DNA of 64,000 nt from Nematostella vectensis (taxonomy: Eukaryota; Cnidaria; Anthozoa; Actiniaria; Edwardsiidae): the NCBI RefSeq assembly GCF_932526225.1, contig NC_064045.1, forward strand, positions 12,766,442 to 12,830,441. Direction: 5' to 3'. The notes below the pieces were generated by a model. It saw nothing but the letters and a program-made list of their open reading frames with translations, was not told the origin of the DNA and did no database searches. Position numbers and translations under genes: made by a program. Position 1 is the stretch's first letter; the number at the start of each line of letters is the position of its first letter. Shown in pieces: positions 1 through 12,200 of this stretch.

Positions 1-1271
1 GCCTAGTAAAATGGTCACCTCTTGTTTTTTAGTTTTTCCATGACGAATCATTTACATCACAAAAAAACCATAAAGTTTAAATAGAATTGAACATCATGTG
101 GAGTTTAGCGTCAACGCATGAGAAATCATGCATGGTCTCTATTGAAACCCACGAATCCTGGATTTAAGACCTTTTATCCCTAGAAAGACTAAGACTTTTA
201 AAGGGACTTTCATCCCCTAGTGGACAGACTAGTGTTTTGGGGGATAATCTCGTGCATGTATTAGTAATGATGCAGTGTGGAGTGGATGTCGGAAGATTTG
301 TCAGATGACTGAACAATCTGTTGGCCATGATCAATATCATCGAACACAAAAAACATCTTAACGCCGGCCATGGCATTGCGGAATTATTAGCAGAAATTTG
401 CTTGAGTCATCTCTAGTTGTAATTGGCTGATTAAGACAAGGAGATCTCCGCAGATGGGAGGGAGTGGTTAGAATTCACGGATCTTAGTCCCATCAGTCCC
501 AATATACCAGTAATTATCGTGCATTTTTAACATTCCAAAAAATGTGTTTTATTTCTACTAGCAGGTTTTATTTCTACTGCCTTCAGTGACTCGACAACTT
601 CTTTTTAGCTATGATAGTTAAAAAAGAGCGACCTATTTCTAAGTATTTATGACTATGGATTGCCAAAAAAACAGACCAAGCTTGGAGTTTTTTAATCGAA
701 ATGTCATTTTGTAAGTGTCAGTGTCTAAGAGCTTGCCGACAATAGCCAATATCTAAAGAGAACGTGATGTTGATGTTTTGCTGTTTGGCCGTACTAACCT
801 CTCACCATTGCCTGGTGGCGGACGCCTAAGAGCATAGCGAAGTGTCAGGTGTCATCGAGTAGCTACGTAACAATGCGCGCACTAGCGGGACACTAGCGTG
901 ACACTAGCGTGACACTAGCGTGACCACCTTAAGATGTGAAAGCCAACCAGTGTGGCAAAGATACTCTAAGCTAATGTAAAACTACGATTCTCGCGTGTTA
1001 ACTTTTTTAAAACTTTGTATGTGTGGCCACGGTAGCACCTGTTGCACTATAACCGTACACCTCGAACTACAATATTTTGCCGATGCCTAAGGAACTTGTT
1101 CTAATAAATTTCACGCGGTAAAAGCGATTTCTATTCACGGGTTCAGTCTAACATCGTTTTTAAGATAAGAAACACACAACACAACATCATTCATAAAAAC
1201 AATTTATATTAATGTAAAATTAAATGTAAAAGTTGAATGCAGGCTAAAACAGGTCAATCGTTTTCTTTTAG
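1..1271. other. 5' flank or first intron of the KLF gene
   Basis: No coding exon was recognised here. An 11-bp motif (cactagcgtga) is repeated about four times near 880-923. The segment ends in a pyrimidine-rich splice acceptor (ttttcttttag, 1261-1271), so at least its right part is probably an intron. The short first exon expected for a KLF6/7-type gene was not found and may lie left of the window. Confidence 0.4.
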
Positions 1272-2711
1272 ACACTCTTCGAGCTCGAACGGTACCTCAA
1301 CACTGGTACAACGCAAAATGACGTCACATCCCAGCCCGCAAAGACCATTGGGAGCGTGGCGCCACTCGACAGCGCACGCGCAGTGACGACATCGAGCGAC
1401 TGTCTGTACTCGATGAGCAACGCTGCCCAGAAGAGCTTCCCGACTTCGAGTGAGCAATACTTCCGGTACCAGCCCAACGACGCTTCACTTCCGGTCCGTT
1501 TTGACCAGCCATGCGGTCAATTTACGGAGGCTTTGAAGGACTTCAGCAAAAGAAGTATGTTCAAGCAAAATAGATTCGCAACAAATCAGATGGCATTTCC
1601 GGTAAAACAAAACCCTGTGGTGGAGCAGAGTGCATTCTGGGATAGCCCTGACTCGTGGGTTAACGTCTGTTCAAATGATAACGTTGGCTTTGGAGTAAGC
1701 TATGCAACGACTTCGTCATCTAATGCAACATTTTTCCAGAAGGAAAGTTTCAATGTGGCAAACGCGCCATCAAAAACTAGTCCTGGAACGGTACAAAAAA
1801 GTACAGGGCTTAGCACGGGTGGCCTGTGTCAGATAGGCATGGGTACGAGTAATTCAGCCATCGAGAGTTCCTCCGCAGATACATACACACAGTATAAATT
1901 CGCCATGACTCAATTGGAAGAAAATCCCATTGCGCCTTACGGACAGGCATTCGGACTAACCAAACAGCTTGAAATAAACACTTACAAAAACACCACGAAC
2001 GATTTATCAAAGGAAACCGAAAATCGTGAGCTGTTCGACATGGACACTGGGATAAAAACTTCACAAACTAAAATGATAGAGGGTGTTAACTATCTAGGCA
2101 ATGATCCCGAACCTACGGACATAATGGAAACAATTAATGGCCCTAGTCAGGTGTTAGATGGTACTAATCACGTGCTAAGGGAGTCTGATCACGTGCTTAG
2201 AGATTCCAAACACGTGCTAAGGGAGTCTAATCACGTGCAAGTTGATTCATGTCACGTGGCAGGTGATCCTTATTACACTGATCGCCGAGGGTCAGACTTG
2301 AGTGAATCCAGTTTCGCGAGTCCTGCCAGCAGTAAAGGCTCAAGCGCTAGTGACTCGGACAGCGATAATTCTTCCCTCATTCGCGCTCATTCGCCCGAGT
2401 ATCTAGATTCAAACCTACAAGGAGATGTTGCGGGAAACACTCGTGATTTCGGTTGTTACACAAAACTTTCCAAACCCCCTCAAATCACGCCACAAAAATG
2501 CTTGCCAAATGCGGATAAACCATTCTACTGTCCATGGCGGAACTGCGGCTGGAAATTTCGCAGATCGGACGAATTGAAGCGACATTATAGACGCCATACT
2601 GGGGAAAAACCTTACGCATGCCCACTGTGTGGAAGGGCGTTCAGTCGATCTGATCATAGAGCGTCGCACATGCGTAAGCTCCATCCGAACTGTCTAACGC
2701 CGGCGAACTAA
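1272..2711 (+). CDS. Krueppel-like transcription factor, KLF6/7-like, last exon, two zinc fingers visible
   Basis: This is probably a nuclear DNA-binding transcription factor. The reading frame is open from a splice acceptor at 1271 to TAA at 2709-2711 (479 codons), so the coding part is an exon whose start codon lies upstream; the first internal ATG is at 1413. The first residues, TLFELERYL, resemble the LELERYL motif at the start of the second coding exon in vertebrate KLF6 and KLF7. The middle is Ser/Thr/Asn-rich with a seven-residue repeat (HVLRESD type) and an acidic serine stretch (SDSDSDN). The C terminus has two C2H2 fingers: C-x4-C-x12-H-x3-H with GWKFRRSDELKRHYRRH, linker TGEKPYA, then C-x2-C-x12-H-x4-H with RAFSRSDHRASHMRKLH. 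These match KLF fingers 2 and 3; finger 1 is not present upstream in the same exon. Family assignment is firm; the KLF6/7 subgroup is inferred from the N-terminal motif. Confidence 0.82.
   Translation, partial: TLFELERYLNTGTTQNDVTSQPAKTIGSVAPLDSARAVTTSSDCLYSMSNAAQKSFPTSSEQYFRYQPNDASLPVRFDQPCGQFTEALKDFSKRSMFKQNRFATNQMAFPVKQNPVVEQSAFWDSPDSWVNVCSNDNVGFGVSYATTSSSNATFFQKESFNVANAPSKTSPGTVQKSTGLSTGGLCQIGMGTSNSAIESSSADTYTQYKFAMTQLEENPIAPYGQAFGLTKQLEINTYKNTTNDLSKETENRELFDMDTGIKTSQTKMIEGVNYLGNDPEPTDIMETINGPSQVLDGTNHVLRESDHVLRDSKHVLRESNHVQVDSCHVAGDPYYTDRRGSDLSESSFASPASSKGSSASDSDSDNSSLIRAHSPEYLDSNLQGDVAGNTRDFGCYTKLSKPPQITPQKCLPNADKPFYCPWRNCGWKFRRSDELKRHYRRHTGEKPYACPLCGRAFSRSDHRASHMRKLHPNCLTPAN
2169..2258 (+). 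repeat. Five CACGTG palindromes at 21-bp spacing inside the KLF exon
   Basis: CACGTG occurs at 2169, 2190, 2211, 2232 and 2253, each exactly 21 bp apart. The repeat encodes HV plus five variable residues. The E-box hexamer is constant while the intervening bases vary. Confidence 0.85.
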
Positions 2712-4005
2712 TCTTTCTTTGATGACACTCATATTTATTACCACGGTAGCGCTCGTCGTCAAGAGTAAATTTACATCAGAGAATCTGAACTTAAGAACTG
2801 TGCGACCTTATGGCTTAACTTGGACTTCTATCAAAATATAAAACGATTGACGGATCTCCGAGAGCAGATCTTTTTAATGTTATTGGCGTAATGTCTCTCT
2901 TCGGGGGGCCTTGTCCTTCCTTTGAACAGATATTATTTGTTAAGATGATTTAGCATAAAATGTTTAAACATATTGGCCAGCATAATGTTGGATAGAATTA
3001 AAGAACAAAACGAAATTCAAACCACTGTACCACTGTATACATCACTTGGCACGGTCCCTAGGGTGGCCGTTTAATAGAGGTACCACTGTATACATCACTT
3101 CTCACGGTCCCTAGGGTGGCCGCTTAATAGTGGTTCCACTGTATCCATCACTTGGCACGGTCCCTAGGGTGGTCGCTTAATAGAGGTACCACTGTATACA
3201 ACACTCCTTGGCGAAGTATTATTGTACCAGTAAAAGAAATGAAAGTAATTGAAGAAAGACCTAATGGTATTTTTCGGCGAGCAGTTACGTTGCTTACCTG
3301 TTTTTTTTTTCTGCACGAGAGTAGAGAATTTTTCCAAAATTATTTTCTCATATAAAGCGAGCGATCAAAATTGATTAGTTCTTCAATTGCTTCTTCATCA
3401 TGAAGATTAACATTTCGTAATAGCAAAATGCTATTGATAATTTTATGTCTTGTTCATCTTTGTGTGTGCTTTGTTTATCCCCAGTCAGTAATTATCCATC
3501 GTGTTGCAATACATATTGTGGCGTAAGACAAACCCCGGAGTTCTATAGACAGTCCTAATACTGTAGCAAAAAGTCTAGGAGTAGTGTTGGGTACATATGA
3601 AATAAACTGTATGCTAAGTCATCATGTGATTTTGTTTATGTTTAAAGGTTCGTTTTTGGCTGCGGTTTGGCTGTATTGCATAGATTTATTGTAGGATACT
3701 TCAAATAACTCGACATTCTTTTATTTTACCGTGCAAGGGTCCCTTTTATAACGTCACGAGGCTGTTCTAGTTCCAAAACCCTGAAGAATTTAACTCCGTG
3801 GCGCTTTTTGCATCTTTAGACTGATGTTTTGTTTTCTTTGCTCCTTGCCTCAGGCAAACTTCTTCATTTCGTGAAAATTCTTGTAGGAGTTTTATGAACG
3901 CTTTTGAATTATACGCAAGGATCTCGCCTCTACTCATTTGATTTCAACAAAGCTCTAGACAACAGAGGCCCGTTCAAGACCTATTTGATTTACGAGTTGA
4001 AGATA
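2712..4005. other. 3' region of the KLF gene and intergenic DNA
   Basis: Probable 3' UTR and spacer. Apart from the 53-bp tandem repeat listed separately, I see no gene. AATAAA-like signals occur near 3600, and an attaaag near 2998 could serve as a weaker signal. Confidence 0.4.
3029..3200. repeat. 53-bp tandem repeat, just over three copies
   Basis: The motif ccactgtata recurs at 3030, 3083, 3136 and 3189, a constant period of 53 bp. Each unit contains ggtccctagggtggccg followed by cttaatag, a sequence resembling ends of cut-and-paste transposons and similar to the 55-bp array at the right end of the window. Confidence 0.85.
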
Positions 4006-4199
4006 ATGCTTCTTAGAGCCGTTTTCTGTGTTCTTTTGATGGCAAGTGTAGCAAATGGGACGAAAAACCAAGAATCCAAGCGAGGGAAGCTTTCTAAACG
4101 CAGTACACCAACTCTTGCTGGAGTAGCGTCGACCGTTAAAACTTTGGAAACAAAGTAAGCACTAACGTGTACAATTTTCTACCTTCCCATTTCTCCACT

Positions 4200-4406
<207 letters not shown>

Positions 4407-4675
4407 CAATTTTAGTGTTTTATGCAGCAATTGAAATTTTTAGCAAATATACATTTTTTTATAAAAGGAAAAAGATGAAGTAACATTATGTGCCTATTTT
4501 TATTTTAAGGGTAAATCAACTGTTGGCGCAAATAATGCTTTGAAAGGTACGTAGCACAGTCTCCCGTTTGTTCTATCCTAGGCATTGCTATAAGAAAGAT
4601 ATCCGTTATCCCTAGTCAAATCAACTCTCTGATATTTCATGTACGTGCCTTGATGCCAAATATATTGATAATTTG

Positions 4676-4880
4676 TGAGCCTCACAGGCTCTTACATAAA
4701 TGCTGCTTATTGAGAATTTCGGGTGCAAGGTTTCTTTTTAGGATCTTTTTCAGTTGATAAACTGTGGCGGTTTTGTAAGAACAATTGATGCCTTGGGTAG
4801 AGAAGTGATGACGCGCAAATGCTTTTGGGAAGAAAGTAGAAAGTTCATCACGTACCCTGTAGCGATTGGGTACAATTCCT
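4676..4880 (+). repeat. Dispersed repeat, copy 1
   Basis: This segment, with core aaactgtggcggttttgtaa, is about 200 bp long and matches 8750-8970 in opposite orientation. Both copies have a ggctcttayataaatg start and a gggtacc/gggtaca end. It is an unidentified mobile repeat. Confidence 0.7.
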
Positions 4881-5281
4881 CCATTGATAAGTTCGATTCG
4901 CGACATCAGGTGAATACCCCAACAGCGAAACCCAGACCCCCCGAAAAGGTGTGGATAACAGAAATCGAGTGTGCATTCTTGTTCCCAGAGCTTCTCGGTC
5001 ATGCTGACAACACAACAGCGGAGGAGCTCTGGGAACGAGAATGAAGTAGTGAAAAATGCAAAGCGGTTCAAGGGATTTCGAGTGCCTAATGATATTAACC
5101 ATTTTTCACAGGCCGAGATGGGCGTGACGCTAAACCTGGAGCGACTGGTAAGACACTTTTCGGTTTATGCTCAATCTAAATTACTTTGATATAGGGGAGG
5201 TGGTAACAGTAGTTGATCTTTGCTCTGAGGGTTTTCCCCGGTTTTCCTTCCTCCACAAAATCAACAATTTCAATCTAATCT

Positions 5282-5422
5282 CATCCTCGGGGACCCAGGG
5301 CGTCGCGGAGATCGGGCACACAGGGAGCGCGGCGCGAGAAAGAAACAGGCTGAAAGTGCTCTTTCTTTCTCGCGCGCTCCCTGTGTGCCCGATCTCCGCA
5401 ACGCCCTGGATCCCCGAGGATG
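5282..5422. mobile_element. Foldback MITE with 9-bp target duplication (MULE-like)
   Basis: A 141-bp near-perfect palindrome: arms of about 60 bp starting CATCCTCGGGGA and ending TCCCCGAGGATG. It is flanked on both sides by ATCTAATCT (5273-5281 and 5423-5431), a perfect 9-bp duplication. A 9-bp duplication with long terminal inverted repeats fits Mutator-like elements; the superfamily is inferred. Confidence 0.85.
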
Positions 5423-5901
5423 ATCTAATCTGTGATCCGTCAGAGCAAAAGATCGTCGTTGGTGGACGTAATGGACGTATTTACACACTAAACATGAAAA
5501 ACAGGCCTATGAGAAGGTCTAAATAAACAGGAAACTAAGGATTCGAGTTCCTGTTTAGAAATAAAATGCTTAAAAGCATCACCTACAAAATACTTTTTAG
5601 GCATACTTGGAATTAGCTTTCTCCAGAGAGCATATGCAGATAGTTTTAGAGGGAATGGGAAACAATGAATAAAATTTACTCGATTATAATTGCCACATTT
5701 TTCGCAGCGCACAACAATATGTTGCTCATAAACAAGTTAAGACTTTGTTTTGAATATTAAACTGACATTTTCCGCCTTCTTTTATATGCACGTGTCTCGT
5801 CACTTTGAACTTCCTATGACAACGCATAAAATAGCTTGTGATTTACTCATAGTGCTCACTTTCAGTCGTTCTTCTCCAATCTACATTCTGATAAAAAGAA
5901 G

Positions 5902-8365
5902 ATGGTGTTTCTCGGCGTCGTTTTCTGTGTTCTCTTGATGTCAAGTCTTGCTAATGGGGCGGAGGCCCTAGAAACAAGCCAAGTGGAGCTCTCTGAACGC
6001 AGTACTCCAACTCTCGCGGGACTTGCGTCTACGGTGAAAACCATGAGAGCGGAGTAAGAAATTTTATCTCCATGCCCTCTCTTTGCATTTTCCCCTAGTC
6101 TCTTTGTATTTTCATACATGTATATTTCCATAATTTGTAAAACGATTCTCTTTATTCAAAGAGGTTAATGATCGTTAAATGACGGCCAAGGCCCTCTTTG
6201 TCTATAAATGCTATGAGAATCTTTTATACAAATTTAAATAATTTATCTCGGCAGGATGAATCGACTTTTGGCTCAAATGAAACTTGCATCTTTTCTTAAA
6301 GGTAACTAGAAAATAAATATCTTTGTATTTCAAATTTGTTCAAGAGGTGCCACAACATGCAAATAGGCCCTTGATATTGTTTATAAAATCAAAGGCTTTG
6401 TCATTTTGTCAAATAGTCGGTTAACAGTTGCAGTAACATATAAAGACTATTTGTACACCCCTCCTATAGAAATAAAGGTTGTAATAATTTTTTTATTTTA
6501 CAGGAAGGGATGGGCGTGACGGAAAACCAGGCCCCATCGGTAAAAGACTTTGTTCAGACTTTCCAACTGTAATGAATAGATAACATTCTGTACAACACTT
6601 TTTTTTTGTGCGAAAATTCCATTCCCATGCGGGAAACATAAATAAAAAAGCTGTGCGAAAGCATTTTTCCTTACTTTAGAAGAATTTAGGACTATTGACG
6701 TCGCAGATATATAAAGATTTTATTTTGTCTCTAGGGCGAGATGGTCGAGATGGAAAAAGTGGAGCTCCTGGTAATATTTTTAATTAGATTGCAACCAGTC
6801 ATGGTCGAGTATCCAGCGCTTTCTTCCTTCAGACCTTTAAGTACCCGCAAAGACTACTGGGTCCTCCAGGTCCATTCTTGCGTTGTTTGAACACCAAACA
6901 CCAAGTGTAGTAGCTCGCCAACATTCTCACAGTCCATGCGCCAACAATGCTGGCCGATGTTTACGCTTTTTCTAACAGTTCTTTAGGCAAGAGATCTCAA
7001 CCAAATCCTACAGAGCATAACTAACCAGAAGTGGATCTAGGTGGGGGGGGGGGGGGGGGGGGGGAGTTTAGGAGGTTTAACCCCTCCCCCTTTTGGGCTG
7101 CCAGAAAGCCATGTGTTAAAAAAAAAATACCGCCTCCCCCCTTTGTCCCTGAGCCAAAGAGATGAGATAGAGATGAGCGCAAAGAGGAGCGTTGACATGT
7201 GTGCAGGGTCAACGTTAGATTTAAGGGGCCATCCCGGAGTATCTCTTACGAAACAGCAACAACAACAACAACAACAAAAACAGTTAAACATTATTTCGGT
7301 TACGGTCCGCTGCTATGTTCTCCAGGAGCTAAAGGAGCACAGGGTGCCCAAGGACCCAAAGGGAGCCCAGGCCTCCGCGGACGACCAGGCGCCACAGGTC
7401 CAAGACCTAAGTTGGAGTGAAGTACACGCGGTGGGGGAAGAAATCTTGCCCAACTGGAGCACAGACCGTCTACCGAGGTGAGGTGTAACGGCTTAGGGTT
7501 TAGGGTTAGTATTATCAATGGGGATTGTTGTTTTATGTCAAGTTTGCAGCCTCGAATGCAGTACTCATAGTGCGTAGTGCGCACTATAAGTTTTCATTGA
7601 CATGTTTTCATTGACTCATGAGCTTCACAAAACGGGAATTGCGCCAAGAGATCCCGTGACAGTTTGGGTGGCAAACTAGTACGCGCTCAGGCTTTTAGTG
7701 GCGAAATAATGGCAAAAAATGCAACTTATACAGCACTTATACAACGTGGCGTCGATGTCACACGTGACCTGTATTGACCAATGAGCGCGCAGGAAAAAAT
7801 ATGATAATGCCGGTGATAAAAGTGTAGGCGTTAGCGGCGGCACCTGTTCCATTTGCAGCTCCAACAGTAGATGCTCTTCTTTCTAGGCATTGTTGGGGGA
7901 GGTTACTATAACAACCCTGGCAGTGGCTCCCAGTACGTCTGCATACCAGAGACCGCTCCTCAGTACCTCACGGTTCAGGGTGGTGTCCAGTCAAATGGCG
8001 CCTTCATGTACGGCACGGAATATTACAATGTCGGTGGCACACTCGGAAGTGGGCTTCATTACCACGATGTGCCATGCGCAGTGTGCTACGTCCCATCACG
8101 TGGTACCGAGATGATGGTCCCCGCCCAGTACACGTGTCCCGCGGGATGGACCCTCGAGTATTACGGGTACCTGATGGCAGAGCACTACACTCACAAGCAC
8201 TCGTCTCAGTTTGTTTGTGTTGACCATAAGGCCGAGTACAGATACGGTACACACTCACGTTCCAGCGGTGCATTTATGTTCCCCGTGGAGGGGAGGTGTG
8301 GGTCTCTGCCGTGCGGTCCTTTCGTAGAAGGATATGAGCTGACATGCGCAGTTTGTACCAAGTGA
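5902..8365 (+). CDS. Short-chain (spongin-type) collagen with C4-like C-terminal domain; one-base frameshift
   Basis: A secreted extracellular-matrix protein of about 300 residues. Exons: 5902-6053, 6255-6301, 6504-6539, 6735-6770, 7326-7477, 7887-8365. Exon 1 encodes a signal peptide (MVFLGVVFCVLLMSSLANG). Exons 3 and 4 are each 36 bp with split glycine codons (GRDGRDGKPGPIG and GRDGRDGKSGAPG), classic collagen-exon organisation; exon 5 continues Gly-X-Y. The C-terminal part has CPTGAQTVYRG, HDVPCAVCYV, CPAGWTLEYYGYLMAEHY and a final ELTCAVCTK, the pattern of sponge short-chain collagen C4 and its cnidarian relatives. Within exon 5 the triplet frame runs into TGA at 7418-7420, whereas the C-terminal frame (KYTRWGKKSCPTG) is read one base off; exon 5 is 152 bp where 153 would keep frame. 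This is either a real lesion or a sequencing error. AATAAA occurs near 8410. Confidence 0.85.
7043..7064. repeat. Run of 22 G in collagen intron 4
   Basis: Uninterrupted G tract, a potential quadruplex. The length of such a run is unreliable in any assembly. Confidence 0.9.
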
Positions 8366-9234
8366 TCGGCAGATCAAGGAGCCAAAAAATAATAAGAAAT
8401 ATAAATGTAATAAACAAAGGCTCAAAAAAATGACATAAAACGTCAATGGAAGTACAGTTAAAACATAAGATACCTTAAAGGCAAATTTAAGTGCGCAGTT
8501 TTTACGTTTGCAGCATTTCGATTGTCTCAATATAGAGCAACAACCCTAAACTCAGCAACCTGCTACCTCAAAGTGTGATGCCTCTAAAAATGCCTCAATG
8601 CAAAACAAAACGAAATATCAGAGATATCTAATTTAACGATATGAAATTACCATATAAAGTCAAGAAAAAAAATGCACTGACTATAAAATAATGCCTGCCA
8701 CAACTTATTAAAAAACAACATTGTCAATAGGAATCTAGTATCCTTAACTCTCAGAAAGAACCAGTTATTGGGTACCCAATCGCTATACAGGGTACGTGGT
8801 AAACTTCTACTTCCTTCCCAAAAGCATTTGCAGGTCATCACTACTCTATCCAAGAGCTCCATTGTTCTTACAAAACCGCCACAGTTTATTAACAAAAAAA
8901 AAGATCCTCAATAGTAACCTAGTAGTACCCTATATTCTTAATAAGCACCATTTATATAAGAGCCAGTGGAGGCACAGGTAGCCCAAGCACAAAAACACCA
9001 AAACACAAACAAACCGCCAGAGAACACGCGAAAACGTGAACATAAACACAATACTAAACTATTCTTTTAGCAAATACATTTTTATTTTTCATTTTTTTGT
9101 GTGTTTCGTAAAAATGTTTACCGTCAGATCAATAGGCACAAATACGGAGCTTGGGCTCCTCTGGGTGGAGGCTGGCTTGAGAAACACCCTTGGTTCTTAT
9201 ACTCGGGTTTTCACTGTCTATCACGATCTACTCA
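8366..9234. other. Convergent intergenic region, collagen and fucosidase 3' ends
   Basis: Contains the poly(A) region of the collagen gene, AATAAA near 8410, and on the minus strand an AATAAA near 9080 for the fucosidase gene. A dispersed repeat fills about 8750-8970. Confidence 0.5.
8750..8970 (-). repeat. Dispersed repeat, copy 2 (inverted)
   Basis: Reverse-complement match to 4676-4880, sharing the core ttacaaaaccgccacagttt. The two copies flank the collagen pair in opposite orientations. Confidence 0.7.
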
Positions 9235-12200
9235 TCACATGACACTTTCCAGCTTGAATACCCACGCCCACTGGCATGGCAAAGCCGAGGCTGGTATGTA
9301 CGGTAAGTTGATGATCACCCCTGGCTGGTACGACTCACTCTCCCATACAAACTTCCCCTGGTTGCCGAGTAGAGTGACAATGGTAGCGTCCGTGGTGATG
9401 GGTGAGGCGAGCTCCAGGTACGGATCAGTGGGCCATTCTAGAGCTATGGCGTACACCACATTCGTGTCGGGGTTTCTGGTGTACCTGAAGAATATCGGGA
9501 ATCATGATTTATGAAAAAATAATCTGTATAAATAGACATTTTAATATTTAAAAATTAAGTAAAAAATAAAATGTGCAAAGCAACCTGAAAAGTGAAAATG
9601 ACGATGGTCGCGACATCAAACGTGGTAATTGGCAAATAATAATACCTCGGCCCTCTGTTATATCTAACATTGGACATCACTAATACATACTTGACTGGAA
9701 CGTTAGCAGTGTCACTCTGAACTCTCCAGGGTACTGTATTATAGATGGCAAATATCACCACCCTCATCCATATCTGACCACCTCAAACATACAGTACCCT
9801 TCCACTGCATCCCCATGCATTAATCAATGATGCATACCAGAGGGGGACGTTAGGTGTCACTCTGAACTCTCCAGGGTACTGTATTATAGATGGCAAATTA
9901 TACCACACTTACCCACATCTAACTTTATCAACCATTCCTTTCCCATTACCAATGATACATACCAGAGGGGGACGTTAGCGGTGTCGTTTTGAACTCTCCA
10001 GGGTACCGTATCGTAGATGGCTTCGCCATTCACGTTAAGCCAAGCGCCGATCTGGAGAAGACGCTCTTCAAATATGGTAGGGATGGTTCCTTCTTTGGTG
10101 GGGCCGATATTAAGGAGAAAGTTGCCTCCACAGCTAAAGAATAAGAACACCAAACTTCTATGATAGGCCACGAGGAAGGGGAGGGAATCTCAATTTCACA
10201 TGCAGCTTTAATAGGATTAAGAGTCCCGTTCATACTGTGGCGTTCCACACGCTCCACGTTCCACACGCTCCACGTTCCACACGCTCCACGTTACACACGC
10301 TCCACGTTCCACACGCTCCACGTTCCACACGCTCCACGTTCCACACGCTCCACGTTACACACGCTCCACGTTCCACACGCTCCACGTTCCACAGGCTCCA
10401 CGTTACACACGCTCCACGTTACACACGCTCCACGTTCCACAGGCTCCTTGGCATGCCCCAAGCCAAGGGGGAGTGAGTCATTTGCATTCTTTCGCTGTTG
10501 CTGTATCTGATAAAGGCAGTGTTCAATGAGACCCTTACCCAAACAATAACACATTTATCCATTCCGTACTTATTAGTTTCCAACACTCCTTACTCTTCTT
10601 TTCCCATAATCTTTTATTTCTTTGAATGGTGTTCCAAAGAATAACCATTTTGGAAATCAATACAGAATTTTAAGCTGTGTGTAAGGGGAGGGGGGCAGTA
10701 ATCTTTTGGGGAAGGGTAAGGGAGGGAATGTTACAAAAAAAATCAAGGTTATTTGGAAACCCGACTGTACCTGACCACAGTGACCATGAGTTCCAACAGC
10801 TCATCTATTGTCTGTACATCAGACAGCTTCATCTCTCTGCGGTAGCCCCATGAACGTTTGTCAACAGTAGTGGCATCTTCAAACTTGTGTTTCTGCAGAA
10901 CCCCTGACAGAAAGTTAAAGGTTTAAAAGGGTCACCAAACCTGTTTAGAAGCTATAACAGGCTGGCACTGTATGTATCCAGACAGTCAACTCACAGAACC
11001 AGCTCCAAACGTATGCTTTTAACCAACAATGTAGAAATGGCGAATGACAAATGGTAGTTTAAGGAGATTCAATACAGTTTCCTGAATTCCCAACCATCCT
11101 GTCAATCACAACTTGTATCTTCTGCTACAGGGATAGGATCGACCATGGCATGCAGCTCGGGATAAACTTTATAAAAATGTAACATGTGTTAACATTGCTG
11201 TTTCTATGGCAACGGAACGGTGAACCCATTAAATTCACTATTTGCTAAGTGCTGTTCACTACAGCGACATTTTTAACAAATTAGGCTATAGAAAATTGTG
11301 CATCCTATAAAAGAAATTCTAAGATATTGGTGTATTTTTATTTTCAGTCACTGTTATTTTCCTACTTTGAAATTCGCCCCTGATATAAATCCATATGCGG
11401 GCAAGGATTTTTTTTACCATTGTTATTTAGCTACCTAATTTCTAATAACATACCAAAAATGAAAGCTTTTGTTGATCGTAAGTATAAGAATCTATTTCGG
11501 GGACTTTTTTAAAATAAGTTTTTTTTTTTAGAATATGTAAAATTTCAGACAGATTATAGGAGACAATCTTACCCAACATTTAAAGGCCTGGCTTCAACTA
11601 GAATCCTACCTGGGTTGTATTTATCACTTCCTGTGTAAACACCCGCATGATGGTTTCTGGTGTTAGCTCCCCAGCGGTCATTCACAACAACATAATCTTT
11701 AACAGGGCTGCAAAATATAACACATTTCAACATTTAACCCAAACTTAAGGGAATTTTACACAGACATAAACGTTTGCATATTCTATAAAATTATACTACA
11801 AAAAGGGCCATTTTGTATTTAATATCAGGACTTCTGGAATTGCGCGCTTGTGCGGAAGCGCGTAATTTGGCTTTTTCTGCGTAATCCGTGTAATCCACAA
11901 ATTTTCGCGTAATCCCACATAATTTGGCTAAATTTTGAAAGACAAAACATTTAGTGCAAAGCTGATGTGTTCTTTTAGTAATCTTACCTCTATTTCTCGT
12001 AAAAAAGAGAGATAGAGAATTTCTAAAACAAATAAAATGACTAGACGTTCTTGCTAAACTTTGCTAAACTGAGTAATTTAGCACGTTATGATTGATTTTC
12101 CGCGTAATTTAGCAAAGAATCCCGCATAATTTTGAGGTTTTTTTCGCGTAATTCCAGAAGCCCTGTAATATATCTACTTTAATTATTTTTGCATGTTTCA

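Noticed and set aside
1..1250. First exon of the KLF gene
   Set aside because: No frame encoding a KLF6/7-like N terminus with a proper donor was found.
6850..6885. Extra collagen exon (ggtcctccaggtcca) in intron 4
   Set aside because: Only about five codons fit Gly-X-Y, with no splice acceptor or donor of the right phase.
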